Part shown: positions 24,525 through 32,014 of the stretch, in pieces | Layout: every line of letters begins with the position of its first letter | Numbering within the stretch: the stretch's first letter is position 1 | Assembly: GCA_039683515.1 (NCBI GenBank) | Contig: JBDKRG010000023.1 | Span: 1 to 42,823 of the forward strand | Source: JAJFUE01 sp039683515 | GTDB lineage: Bacteria > Sumerlaeota > Sumerlaeia > MVZB01 | Direction of reading: 5' to 3' | Length of the DNA: 42,823 nt | Program-made: the position numbers and the translations under genes | Notes under the pieces: model-generated | Seen by the model: only the letters and a program-made list of their open reading frames with translations | Told to the model about the DNA's origin: nothing | Database searches by the model: none

Positions 24525-25943
24525 ATGAAACAGCTCGAGCCGTATCGCAACATCCACTTCATTGGAATCGGCGGCGCCGGTATGAGCGCCATCGCCACGA
24601 TCCTGCTTGCCCGCGGCTGGCACGTCTCCGGCAGCGACTGCGCCCGCAGCGCCGCCACCCGCCGGCTGGAAGCCCTCGGGGCCAGCATCTTCATCGGCCA
24701 CCAGGCCGAAAACGTCGTCGGGGCCAACCTCGTCGTCACCTCCACCGCCATCGCCCCGGAAAATCCGGAGCGGGTGGCCGCGGTCAAAGCCGGCATCCCG
24801 ATCTGGCGCCGCGCCCGCGTCCTGGCCGCGATCATGGCCGGCGGCAAGTCGGTCGCGGTCAGCGGCACCCACGGCAAGACCACCAGCACCTCGATGACCG
24901 GCCTGATGCTGACCTTTGCCGGCATGGACCCGACGGTCCTCATCGGCGGCGAGCTCAACGACTTCGGCGGCAACGCCCGCGCCGGCGCCGGCGAGTGGGT
25001 CGTGGCCGAGGCCGACGAGTCCGACGCCTCGTTCCTCGAGATGACCCCCGACCGCACGATCGTCACCAACGTCGAGGCCGACCACCTCGACTATTACAAG
25101 AATTACGACGCGATCGTCGCGACGTTCGCCCAGTTCTTCGACCAGCTCCGCGAGGGGGGCAAGCTCATCGCCTGCGCCGACGACCCGGGCGTGGCGACGC
25201 TCCTGGCCCGCGAGAAGTGGCCGGCCATCACCTACGGCCTCAAGGCCGGCGCGGAGATGACGGCCGAAGCGGTCACCCCCAACGCCCCGGGGGGCGGGGC
25301 GCGCATGACCCCCATCTGGCGCGGCCAGAACCTCGGCGAAATCAAGCTCGGCGTCGCCGGCCGCCACAACATCCTGAACGCCCTCGGCGCGCTGGCGTGC
25401 TGCCTCGACATCGGCGCGCCGCTCGAGCCGCTCGTCCGCGCGCTGGGCTCCTACCGCGGCGCCGCGCGGCGCTGGCAGATCAAGGGTAGCCCGGCCGGCG
25501 TCACGATCATCGACGATTACGCGCATCACCCGACCGAGATCCGCGCCACGCTCGCCGTCGCGCGCGGGCAGGTCAGCAGCGGCTTCAACCGCCGCGTCGT
25601 GAGCGTCTTCCAGCCGCACCGCTACTCGCGCACCCAGGCCCTCGCCGGCGAGTTCGGCCCGGCCCTCAAGGACACCGACCTGCTCATCGTCACCGACGTC
25701 TACAGCGCCGGCGAAAAGCCGATCGAGGGGGTGAGCGGCCTGGCCGTCTGGCAGGCGGCGGTCGACAGCGGCCACCGCGACGCCCACTACCTGCCGACCC
25801 TCGACGAGACGCGCGCGTTCCTGGCCAGCCGCTTGAAGGAAGGCGACCTGTTCCTGACGCTCGGCGCGGGCAACGTCTGGCAGGTCGGCGAGGCGCTCCT
25901 GGCCGACCTCGGCAACCGCCACCCCGCCGTCGCGGCCAAATAA
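24525..25943 (+). CDS. murC: UDP-N-acetylmuramate:L-alanine ligase
   Basis: A 472-residue Mur ligase that starts the stem peptide. FIGIGGAGMSAIA (12-24) opens the Rossmann domain, the P-loop is GTHGKTT (114-120), EADESDASFL lies downstream and DDYAHHPTEIRATL marks the C-terminal domain. It follows murG by 46 bases with only a weak AGGG site. A terminator lies 36 bases beyond it. The usual downstream murB, ddl and ftsQAZ are missing; the cluster is broken here. Confidence 0.94.
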   Translation: MKQLEPYRNIHFIGIGGAGMSAIATILLARGWHVSGSDCARSAATRRLEALGASIFIGHQAENVVGANLVVTSTAIAPENPERVAAVKAGIPIWRRARVLAAIMAGGKSVAVSGTHGKTTSTSMTGLMLTFAGMDPTVLIGGELNDFGGNARAGAGEWVVAEADESDASFLEMTPDRTIVTNVEADHLDYYKNYDAIVATFAQFFDQLREGGKLIACADDPGVATLLAREKWPAITYGLKAGAEMTAEAVTPNAPGGGARMTPIWRGQNLGEIKLGVAGRHNILNALGALACCLDIGAPLEPLVRALGSYRGAARRWQIKGSPAGVTIIDDYAHHPTEIRATLAVARGQVSSGFNRRVVSVFQPHRYSRTQALAGEFGPALKDTDLLIVTDVYSAGEKPIEGVSGLAVWQAAVDSGHRDAHYLPTLDETRAFLASRLKEGDLFLTLGAGNVWQVGEALLADLGNRHPAVAAK

Positions 25944-25978
25944 CCCGCATCGGCCCCACGCAACCGGGCATCAAAACG

Positions 25979-26016
25979 AATCCCATGGGTCCAACGGGGC
26001 CCATGGGATTTTTTTT
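25979..26016 (+). terminator. Rho-independent terminator built from the nonamer repeat family
   Basis: AATCCCATGGG/CCCATGGGATT stem (11 bp) with a 10-nt loop, followed by eight Ts. The stem reads CCCATGGGT-CCAACGGGG-CCCATGGGA, the same 9-base periodicity as the arrays at 33352 and 41654. Confidence 0.88.
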
Positions 26017-26055
26017 ACCCGGCAATGCCGACTCCCGACGGCATTCTTGCCGATC

Positions 26056-26802
26056 TCACTCGTATGCCGCCCACGCCCTGGCGTCGACACGGTTCTTGGC
26101 AAGGCCCGTCTGAAGCGTTTTCGTATTGGTATCCGCGTTGCCTTTCGAGTCCACCGCGCGAACGCCGACGTAATAATTCGTTCGCGCGTCCAGCCCGCTC
26201 ACCGTCGTGGCGAGCGCGCCGGTGACCGACGCCTTGACGCCGCTGGTGAACACTTTCGCCTGAACCGGGTCATAATATATCTGATACACGATTTTGTCGG
26301 CCGCGGTGCGGTCGTCGGTCGCCGCGTACCAGGTCACATTGGCCGTCGCATGGGTCGGCCGCTCGACCGACTTGATCCCCGTCGCCAGGCTGGAACCCCA
26401 GCCCGGCGGGGTGGTGTCGCCCGCGCCGACGACGACGCGGATCGACTTGACGCCGGCGAGAAAATCGCCCCAGCTCGTGGCCCTGACGGAGACCTGGTAG
26501 GTCGTGCCCGGCGCCGCATTGGCCGGAACCGTGAACGTTTCCGACTCGATGGCGGGCGAGACGAGCGTGTACTGGCCGTAATAATAATAGATATTCTGGC
26601 CGTTGAACGAGAACCGCATCGAGGCCATGAAATAGGAGGTGCTCTGGGCCTGGGCGGTGACGGTGAAACTCTCGCCCGGATAAACGACGGCGCCGTCGCC
26701 GGGCGAGAGGATGTAGACGGTGATCTGGGCCAGGGCGGCCGATTGGAGCAGGCACAACACGGCCAATGCATTCAGCAAGACGGCAGGGCGCAACCCGAGC
26801 AT
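26056..26802 (-). CDS. Secreted Ig-like/FN3 domain protein (paralog 1)
   Basis: A 248-residue exported protein: signal peptide (ends near SAALA), an Ig-like domain (ITVYILSPGDGAVVYPGESF...), then a fibronectin type III domain (TWYAATDDRTA...GLDARTNYYVGVRAVDSKG). Tyr-rich loops (NIYYYYGQY) stand out. The start is fixed by GGAGG 7 bases upstream. It has exactly the same length as its neighbour, shares domain order and C-terminal sequence AWA(A/M)YE, and is therefore a tandem duplicate. No enzyme motif; it likely binds or displays something at the surface. Confidence 0.82.
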   Translation of the reverse strand: MLGLRPAVLLNALAVLCLLQSAALAQITVYILSPGDGAVVYPGESFTVTAQAQSTSYFMASMRFSFNGQNIYYYYGQYTLVSPAIESETFTVPANAAPGTTYQVSVRATSWGDFLAGVKSIRVVVGAGDTTPPGWGSSLATGIKSVERPTHATANVTWYAATDDRTAADKIVYQIYYDPVQAKVFTSGVKASVTGALATTVSGLDARTNYYVGVRAVDSKGNADTNTKTLQTGLAKNRVDARAWAAYE

Positions 26803-26884
26803 GGTGATGCCTCCGTTAAAAAAAACATCGCCCCACCCTGTGTTTTGCCGAAGACTACGCCTCCGCGCCCGCCATTTCAATTTC

Positions 26885-26928
26885 AAAAAAAAGTGTCGTG
26901 CCCCGGGCCGAAGCCCCGAACACGACAC
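26885..26928 (-). terminator. Rho-independent terminator between the two FN3 genes
   Basis: On the minus strand GTGTCGTG...CACGACAC with an inner CGGGGC/GCCCGG stem, then eight Ts. It ends the upstream FN3 gene (paralog 2). Confidence 0.88.
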
Positions 26929-26955
26929 CGCATCCCCCATTGGCGGAGAAACGGA

Positions 26956-27702
26956 TTATTCGTACATGGCCCATGCATCCGGGCCGACGGCGTTGATCGG
27001 AAGGTCGAGCAACAGCGTCCGGCTGTTCGTCTCGCGATTGTCCGCGGCGTCGACCGCGCGCACGCCGACGTAATACGCCGAGGTCGCGTTCAGGCCCGTG
27101 ATCGTCGTCGTGAGCGACCCGGTCACGGTCTTCTTGACGCCGGCCGTGAACACGTTGGCCTGCACCGTGTCGTAATAAATCTCATAATCGATGTTGGCGG
27201 CCGAGGTGACGTTGTCGGTCGCCTGGTACCACTCGATGTCGGCGCTGGCGCCGTCGACGCGCTCCACGGACTTGATGCCGGCCGTCCCCGAATAGGTCGG
27301 CGCGCTGGTGTCGACCCCTCCGACCGTTACGTAGATGGTCCGGGTGTAAACGGTCATGTCGCCGCCATACTGCATCGCGTAAATCGAGAATGAAATGACC
27401 GTTCCGGGCGCCGCGTTGGTCGGAACGGTATACGTCGCCGATCCGAGCCAGTAATACTGAAAATCGTAGGTCCCAAACGCATGGGAGTTAATGATTGTGC
27501 TGCCCGCATCAATCTCGCAAAAATAAAGGAAATTGTTGTCGCACATCGCCGTGGCCTCGACATAGATCGAGGCTCCCGGCATGACCGTCGCACCGTTTGC
27601 TGGGGATGAAAAACTGACCGTAACGTAGGCCAATGCGGTCGTCTGGAACAGACAGATCGCGATCACGGCAGTCAACAAATGGGTAAGGCGCAGCTTCGCC
27701 AT
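26956..27702 (-). CDS. Secreted Ig-like/FN3 domain protein (paralog 2)
   Basis: A 248-residue paralog of the preceding protein: signal peptide (MAKLRLTHLLTAVIAICLFQ), an Ig-like domain (VSFSSPANGATVMPGASIYV), an FN3 domain ending GLNATSAYYVGVRAVDAAD. Divergence is highest in the Ig-like domain (here with CDNNFLYFCEID, two cysteines that could pair). GGAGG lies 10 bases upstream of the ATG. A private terminator separates the two genes, so they can be expressed independently. They may recognise different ligands. Confidence 0.82.
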   Translation of the reverse strand: MAKLRLTHLLTAVIAICLFQTTALAYVTVSFSSPANGATVMPGASIYVEATAMCDNNFLYFCEIDAGSTIINSHAFGTYDFQYYWLGSATYTVPTNAAPGTVISFSIYAMQYGGDMTVYTRTIYVTVGGVDTSAPTYSGTAGIKSVERVDGASADIEWYQATDNVTSAANIDYEIYYDTVQANVFTAGVKKTVTGSLTTTITGLNATSAYYVGVRAVDAADNRETNSRTLLLDLPINAVGPDAWAMYE

Positions 27703-27800
27703 GGCAATCTTGCCTCCGGCAAACTTGACTGTTCCCACCCTTATGAACGTGAAACTATACTTTCAGACTTTGCGGAAATCAAGGACAAAAGCGTCAGCAT

Positions 27801-28481
27801 TTAATTTTCGCGCCGAATCAGACCGAACGGCGTCTGCTCGTCGGTCTGGCCGAGCGGGTTGTCGCGCAGGATCTCTTCGATAAGTTTAGGATCTTCAACG
27901 CCGTCCGAGCCGAGAACCCACGAGCCGCCGATGTCGTTCACATCGACCACCGCCGCCGCCAGGCCCGTCCGCTCATGGATTTTCCTGGCCAGGCCCGCTG
28001 GGTCCTTCGGGCCGAGGATGACGCAGTCGGGCTGCATCGGGCTGGTGCCGTGGGCGTCGATCGTGGCCGCCTGCATGCCGGCGATCCGGTAGAAGTCCCC
28101 CCGGCGACCGAACGCGCGCGTGAAGCCGCCCAGGATCGCCGCGATGAGGATCCGCGCATGGCCGCACTCGTCGATGGCGCACTGCATCGTCTCGGGCGAG
28201 CGCAGGCCGACGCCGTAGGAAACCTTGCGCACGCGCGGCCACAGCAGCTTGGCCAGCCAGCCGATCTTGATCGTCGAGGCGACGATCGCGCGCCCCTGCG
28301 TGACGGCGCAGACCTTTTCGCTGACGAACAGGACGTCGCCCGGCCGGCGCAGGTCCTTGCTGTAGCGGTCGCAGACCTCGGCGATGTCGTCCGCCTCGGT
28401 GATCCGGTGCGTCCGCACCGGCACCCGCCGCCACGTCACGCCGCCGACTTCTCTCAGGGGATTCCGCGTATTCTCTTTCAT
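27801..28481 (-). CDS. CofE-like protein (coenzyme F420-0:L-glutamate ligase family)
   Basis: A 226-residue cytoplasmic protein. GDVLFVSEKVCAVTQGRAI (about 48-66) matches the conserved opening of CofE/FbiB-N, where a G-D...K...QGR pattern binds GTP and substrate; DAHGTSPMQPDCVILGP and GLAAAVVDVND fit later strands. CofE adds Glu to F420-0. No cofC, cofD, cofG or cofH gene is in the window, and many bacteria carry CofE relatives without F420, so I would not claim F420 synthesis. GAGG is 10 bases upstream of the ATG. Confidence 0.72.
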   Translation of the reverse strand: MKENTRNPLREVGGVTWRRVPVRTHRITEADDIAEVCDRYSKDLRRPGDVLFVSEKVCAVTQGRAIVASTIKIGWLAKLLWPRVRKVSYGVGLRSPETMQCAIDECGHARILIAAILGGFTRAFGRRGDFYRIAGMQAATIDAHGTSPMQPDCVILGPKDPAGLARKIHERTGLAAAVVDVNDIGGSWVLGSDGVEDPKLIEEILRDNPLGQTDEQTPFGLIRREN

Positions 28482-28609
28482 GTTTCGCACACCTCGGTCG
28501 ATCGCAAACACTCGCACGAGTGTAAGCCTTTGACGCGCGACGGGCTACAGGAATTGAAGCCCGCTCGGCTTGCCAGCCGAAGCCTCGGCGAAGGCTGGTG
28601 CGTCGTGCG

Positions 28610-28654
<45 letters not shown>

Positions 28655-28675
28655 ACTTCCGGCCTGCGCGGAGCA

Positions 28676-29371
28676 TCAAGAATAAGTCGTCCCGGGATAG
28701 AGCAGATTGATGATCGACAAATGAATCGGCTGGAAGATGAACCGGAACCCGTACCACGCCGCCAAAAGCCCAATCAGCGCGAATCCGGGGTCGCCCACCA
28801 GCCTCATCCAGCGCCGGGCCGCGTCGTCGTTGAGCCCGAGCATGATCACGCAACTGCCGTCCATCGGCGGCAGCGGCAGCAGGTTGAACACGAACATGAT
28901 CATGTTCATCGTGAACAGGACGCTCAGCAGCAGCGCCGCCCCCTGCCACGCCCCCTCCGCGCCGATCGCGCTGCTTGAGGTGATCTGGTCGGGCGGGAAG
29001 AACACGCCGGCGATCGTCCCGGCGCGAATCAGCGCGATCGCCAGCGCCATCAGCGCGAAATTCGAGAGCGGCCCGGCAAATGCCATCCACGCGGAGCGCT
29101 TCGGGTGCCGCCACGCCCAATCCGGATCGTACGGCGCGCTGGCCCAGCCCATCACCCAGCCGTTGATCAGGAACGAGATCAGCGGGATGACGACCATCCC
29201 GATCGGCTCGCGTTTGATGTGGGGGGTGGGGTCGAGCGACACCTGACCGCCGTGATACGCCGTCGAGTCGCCGAGCTTCCACGCGGCGAGCGCGTGCGCG
29301 GCCTCGTGCACGGTGCACGAAAACACAAACACCAGGTACCAGGCCGCGAGATGGAAGGGATTGAAATCCAT
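28676..29371 (-). CDS. M50-family site-2-type membrane metalloprotease (copy 1)
   Basis: A 231-residue polytopic protein of the compact S2P-like class. The zinc site HEAAH is at 22-26 in the first hydrophobic segment and the second motif NLLPLPPMDG lies in a later helix, giving the His-His-Asp ligands. Expected to cleave single-span membrane proteins within the bilayer. No PDZ domain. Substrate unknown. It lies directly beside a close paralog, with 46 bases between the genes. Confidence 0.86.
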   Translation of the reverse strand: MDFNPFHLAAWYLVFVFSCTVHEAAHALAAWKLGDSTAYHGGQVSLDPTPHIKREPIGMVVIPLISFLINGWVMGWASAPYDPDWAWRHPKRSAWMAFAGPLSNFALMALAIALIRAGTIAGVFFPPDQITSSSAIGAEGAWQGAALLLSVLFTMNMIMFVFNLLPLPPMDGSCVIMLGLNDDAARRWMRLVGDPGFALIGLLAAWYGFRFIFQPIHLSIINLLYPGTTYS

Positions 29372-29417
29372 TTTGGAATGCTTGGAAGAGGGTCATCCAT
29401 TTCAAGTTGCGAAACGT

Positions 29418-30098
29418 TTACCTGAAGAGCAGGTCCAGCGCCGCGCCCAGGATCGGCCTGAACACCCAGCGGAACCCATACAACAGGACGATCAGCGTAA
29501 TGAGCATAAACATGCCCTGATTCTTGAACACCATCCATTGGCGCGCGGTGTTGTCGGGCATGAACAGCATGATCACGCTGCTGCCGTCCATCGGCGGGGC
29601 CGGGATCAGGTTCAGGACGAACAGGATCAGGTTGAGCAGGAAAAACACGCCCAACACCATGGCGATCGGGTGCCATATCCCAGCGCCGTCCACGATGAGA
29701 CGCGAGAACGGCCCGGCCTGCTCGAACACCCCGCGGCCCAGGCCGACGCGGATCAGCAGGAAGCTCAGCGCGAACAGGAACAGGTTGGCCGCGGGCCCGG
29801 CCAGCGACATCAGCGCCGAGCGCTTGGGGTAGCGCCATGCCCAGTCCGGGCTGAACGGCGTGCTGGCCCAGCCCAGAATCCAGCCGTTGAGCATGAACGA
29901 GATGATCGGGACGTAGATCATCCCCCACGGCTCGCGTTTCATGTGCGGGCGCGGGTTGAGCGTCACCTGGCCGCCGCGGTGCGCCGTCGGGTCGCCCAGC
30001 TTGAGCGCCGCGAGCGCGTGCGCGGCCTCGTGCACCGTCGCCGAGACCACGAACGCGAAATACCAGACGATGAGATGAAAAACGTTAAAGCCGCCCAT
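29418..30098 (-). CDS. M50-family site-2-type membrane metalloprotease (copy 2)
   Basis: A 226-residue tandem paralog: HEAAH at 23-27, then GGQVTLNPRPH, WRYPKRSALMSLAGPAAN and NLIPAPPMDGS. Core motifs of both copies are intact, so neither is a pseudogene; they differ most in the middle region (QITSSSAIG versus FEQAGPFSRL). No Shine-Dalgarno is obvious before either gene. Confidence 0.86.
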   Translation of the reverse strand: MGGFNVFHLIVWYFAFVVSATVHEAAHALAALKLGDPTAHRGGQVTLNPRPHMKREPWGMIYVPIISFMLNGWILGWASTPFSPDWAWRYPKRSALMSLAGPAANLFLFALSFLLIRVGLGRGVFEQAGPFSRLIVDGAGIWHPIAMVLGVFFLLNLILFVLNLIPAPPMDGSSVIMLFMPDNTARQWMVFKNQGMFMLITLIVLLYGFRWVFRPILGAALDLLFR

Positions 30099-30131
30099 AT
30101 GAAAAATCCAAATTCGTCAGAATCGGTCCAG

Positions 30132-30144
30132 AAATTCGAAACAA
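30132..30144. repeat. AAATTCGAAACAA motif cluster (30132, 30233, 30770)
   Basis: The 13-mer AAATTCGAAACAA is at 30132-30144 and 30770-30782 on the plus strand and inverted at 30233-30245, around and inside the GNAT gene. A variant is near 31890. The 116-bp and 185-bp spacers beside it are AT-rich compared with the rest of the window. Confidence 0.7.
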
Positions 30145-30214
30145 TCCCATAATAAATTGAGAATCGTTCAAAAACAACGCCTCTTGCCCCAAACGGTGCA
30201 CTTATTTTGAATGA

Positions 30215-30739
30215 TTATTCTTTTTTGCTGTTTTGTTTCGAATTTCCGTCTGATTCCGTCTGATTCCGAATGATTTCTCGAGTTGCTGCTACCGTGCCAA
30301 GCGAGAGTCTTTCTTCCGGCGCGATCAGGCTGATCGAATACACGTGCATGAAATCGAGATACTGGAACCCGATCTGCTTCCAGAAGCTGTGCGCGCTCGT
30401 GTTGTTGGAGAAGACCATGGCGTGCGTGCGCTCGATGCCGGCGGCCTTGAGCGCCTCGAGCGAGCGGCGCACGAGCTCGCGCCCAATCCCGCGGCCGCGC
30501 ACTTCGCTCGCGACGGCAAGATGAAACAAATACCCGCGGCGGCCGTCGTGGCCGGCCATGAGCGTCCCGATCAATTTTCCATCAACCCGCGCGACGCAAC
30601 TGAATCCGGGATTGCGGTCGAGATAGCGCTCGATGCCCTCGCGCCCGTCGGCCGCGCTGATCCCGACACCCTCCGTGCGCCGCCACAGCTCAAACGCCTC
30701 GGCATGATCGGCGATCGTCATGGGAGAATAAGTAATCAT
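30215..30739 (-). CDS. GNAT-family N-acetyltransferase
   Basis: A 174-residue acetyl-CoA-dependent acetyltransferase. Motif A is LAVASEVRGRGIGREL (74-89; acetyl-CoA pyrophosphate loop RGRGIG), followed by MVFSNNTSAHSFWKQIGF. The substrate is unknown; it lies downstream of argF but is not recognisably ArgA or ArgJ. GGAG lies 5 bases before the chosen ATG. The C-terminal 17 residues or so (NQTESDGNSKQNSKKE) are coded by a partly tandem, AT-rich sequence (CAGACGGAAT twice) of the spacer-repeat type, so the tail is probably repeat-derived. Confidence 0.82.
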   Translation of the reverse strand: MITYSPMTIADHAEAFELWRRTEGVGISAADGREGIERYLDRNPGFSCVARVDGKLIGTLMAGHDGRRGYLFHLAVASEVRGRGIGRELVRRSLEALKAAGIERTHAMVFSNNTSAHSFWKQIGFQYLDFMHVYSISLIAPEERLSLGTVAATREIIRNQTESDGNSKQNSKKE

Positions 30740-30885
30740 AATCGCTCCGAATCGGACGAAATCATTCATAAATTCGAAACAATTAAATCAAAACATAAAT
30801 TCTAATATCGAAATCCTAAACAAATCCAAAATTCAAATGATTCGATTCTTGGCGGCTTTGCGCCTCTGCGACAAAGCTGTTCATT

Positions 30886-30920
30886 CCGCAATCCGAAATC
30901 CGCAATCCGCAATCCGCAAT
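30886..30920 (-). repeat. Heptamer array CCGCAAT/CCGAAAT x5 next to the argF stop
   Basis: Five 7-bp units: CCGCAAT, CCGAAAT, then CCGCAAT three times. The argF TGA starts four bases further on (30925-30927). Confidence 0.9.
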
Positions 30921-30924
30921 CCAA

Positions 30925-31875
30925 TCACGCCCGGCTGGCCTGGTCGAGGAAGACCATGACGGCCTTCTGCGCGTGGAGGCGGTTCTCGGCCTCGTCGAAG
31001 ATGATCGAGCCCGGGCCGTCGATGACCTCGGCCGCGATCTCGGAGCCGCGGTGGGCCGGCAGGTCGTGCATGATCAACACGCCGGCCGGGGCCCTGGCCA
31101 CGAGCGCCGCGTCGACCTGGTAGCCGGCGAAAATCTGCTCTCGCGCGGCGGCCTCGGCCTCCTGGCCCATGCTCGCCCAAACGTCGGTGTAGATCGCCTG
31201 CGCGCGGGCGACGGCCTTGCGCGGGTCGCGCTCGTAGGTAAAGGAGCCGCCGGTCGCCGCCGCAGCCTGCGTTGACGCCTGCACCGCCTTGGCCGCGGGC
31301 TCGTAGCCGGCGGGCGCGCTCACGGTGATGTTCATGCCGAGCATCGCGCCGATGTGCATGAGCGAGTGGCAGATGTTGTTGCCGTCGCCGATGTAGGTCA
31401 GGTTGAAGCCGCGCAGGTCGCCGACGCGCTCGGTGAGCGTCAGGTAATCGGCGAGGGCCTGGCACGGGTGCTCGTAGTCGGAGAGGGCGTTGATGACCGG
31501 CTTGGAGAAGTATTTGGCGAGCTCGTCGATGGTCTGCTGCGTGAACGTGCGCGCCATGATCATGTCGAACCAGCGCTCGAGGCAGTGCGCGACGTCGGAG
31601 ACGGTCTCGCGCTTGCCGAGGCCGATCTCGCTCGGGGGCAGGTAGGTGGCGTGCCCGCCGAGCTGCACCATGCCCAGCTCGAACGTGCAGCGGGTGCGCA
31701 GCGACGGCTTCTCGAAGATCATCGCCAGCGACTTGCCCTTGAGCACCGGCCGGTTGCCGCCGGCCTTGAGGTCGCGCTTGAGCGTCGCGGCGAGCTCGAG
31801 GATCAGGCCCACATCTTCAGGCGTGAGATCGGCGCTGGTGCGCAGGTCGCGTTTGGTGGCGGGAATGGTCGTCAT
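30925..31875 (-). CDS. argF: Ornithine carbamoyltransferase-like enzyme
   Basis: A 316-residue transcarbamylase making citrulline from ornithine and carbamoyl phosphate. SLRTR (58-62, for the usual S-T-R-T-R) and HPCQ (136-139) bind carbamoyl phosphate; VWASMGQE matches the ornithine-side loop. The late motif is HDLPAHRG (270-277), where most ornithine transcarbamylases have HCLP; the Cys is Asp271 here. The enzyme could therefore use a modified amino acid, so the substrate is not certain. GGGAG precedes the ATG. It follows argD directly, supporting an arginine role. Confidence 0.85.
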   Translation of the reverse strand: MTTIPATKRDLRTSADLTPEDVGLILELAATLKRDLKAGGNRPVLKGKSLAMIFEKPSLRTRCTFELGMVQLGGHATYLPPSEIGLGKRETVSDVAHCLERWFDMIMARTFTQQTIDELAKYFSKPVINALSDYEHPCQALADYLTLTERVGDLRGFNLTYIGDGNNICHSLMHIGAMLGMNITVSAPAGYEPAAKAVQASTQAAAATGGSFTYERDPRKAVARAQAIYTDVWASMGQEAEAAAREQIFAGYQVDAALVARAPAGVLIMHDLPAHRGSEIAAEVIDGPGSIIFDEAENRLHAQKAVMVFLDQASRA

Positions 31876-32014
31876 GGCGCTCCCTCTTTGAAGCACGAAA
31901 TTCGAATCTCTAAATCCGAAACAAGCACGAAATCCAAATTCAAATGAATGAAATGGTTTTACAGGAGGCGACGGAATTGATTCTCCGTTTCCTCCTGTTC
32001 ACATCTGTTCTCGA

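Noticed and set aside
28565..28606. Small gene encoding a FAEASAGKP-type peptide
   Set aside because: This peptide comes from a hairpin repeat (CCAGCC...GGCTGG); a similar 15-mer occurs near 40776 outside the chosen start of the transaminase gene.
30886..30920. CRISPR-like array
   Set aside because: Seven-base units without spacers; a tandem microsatellite.
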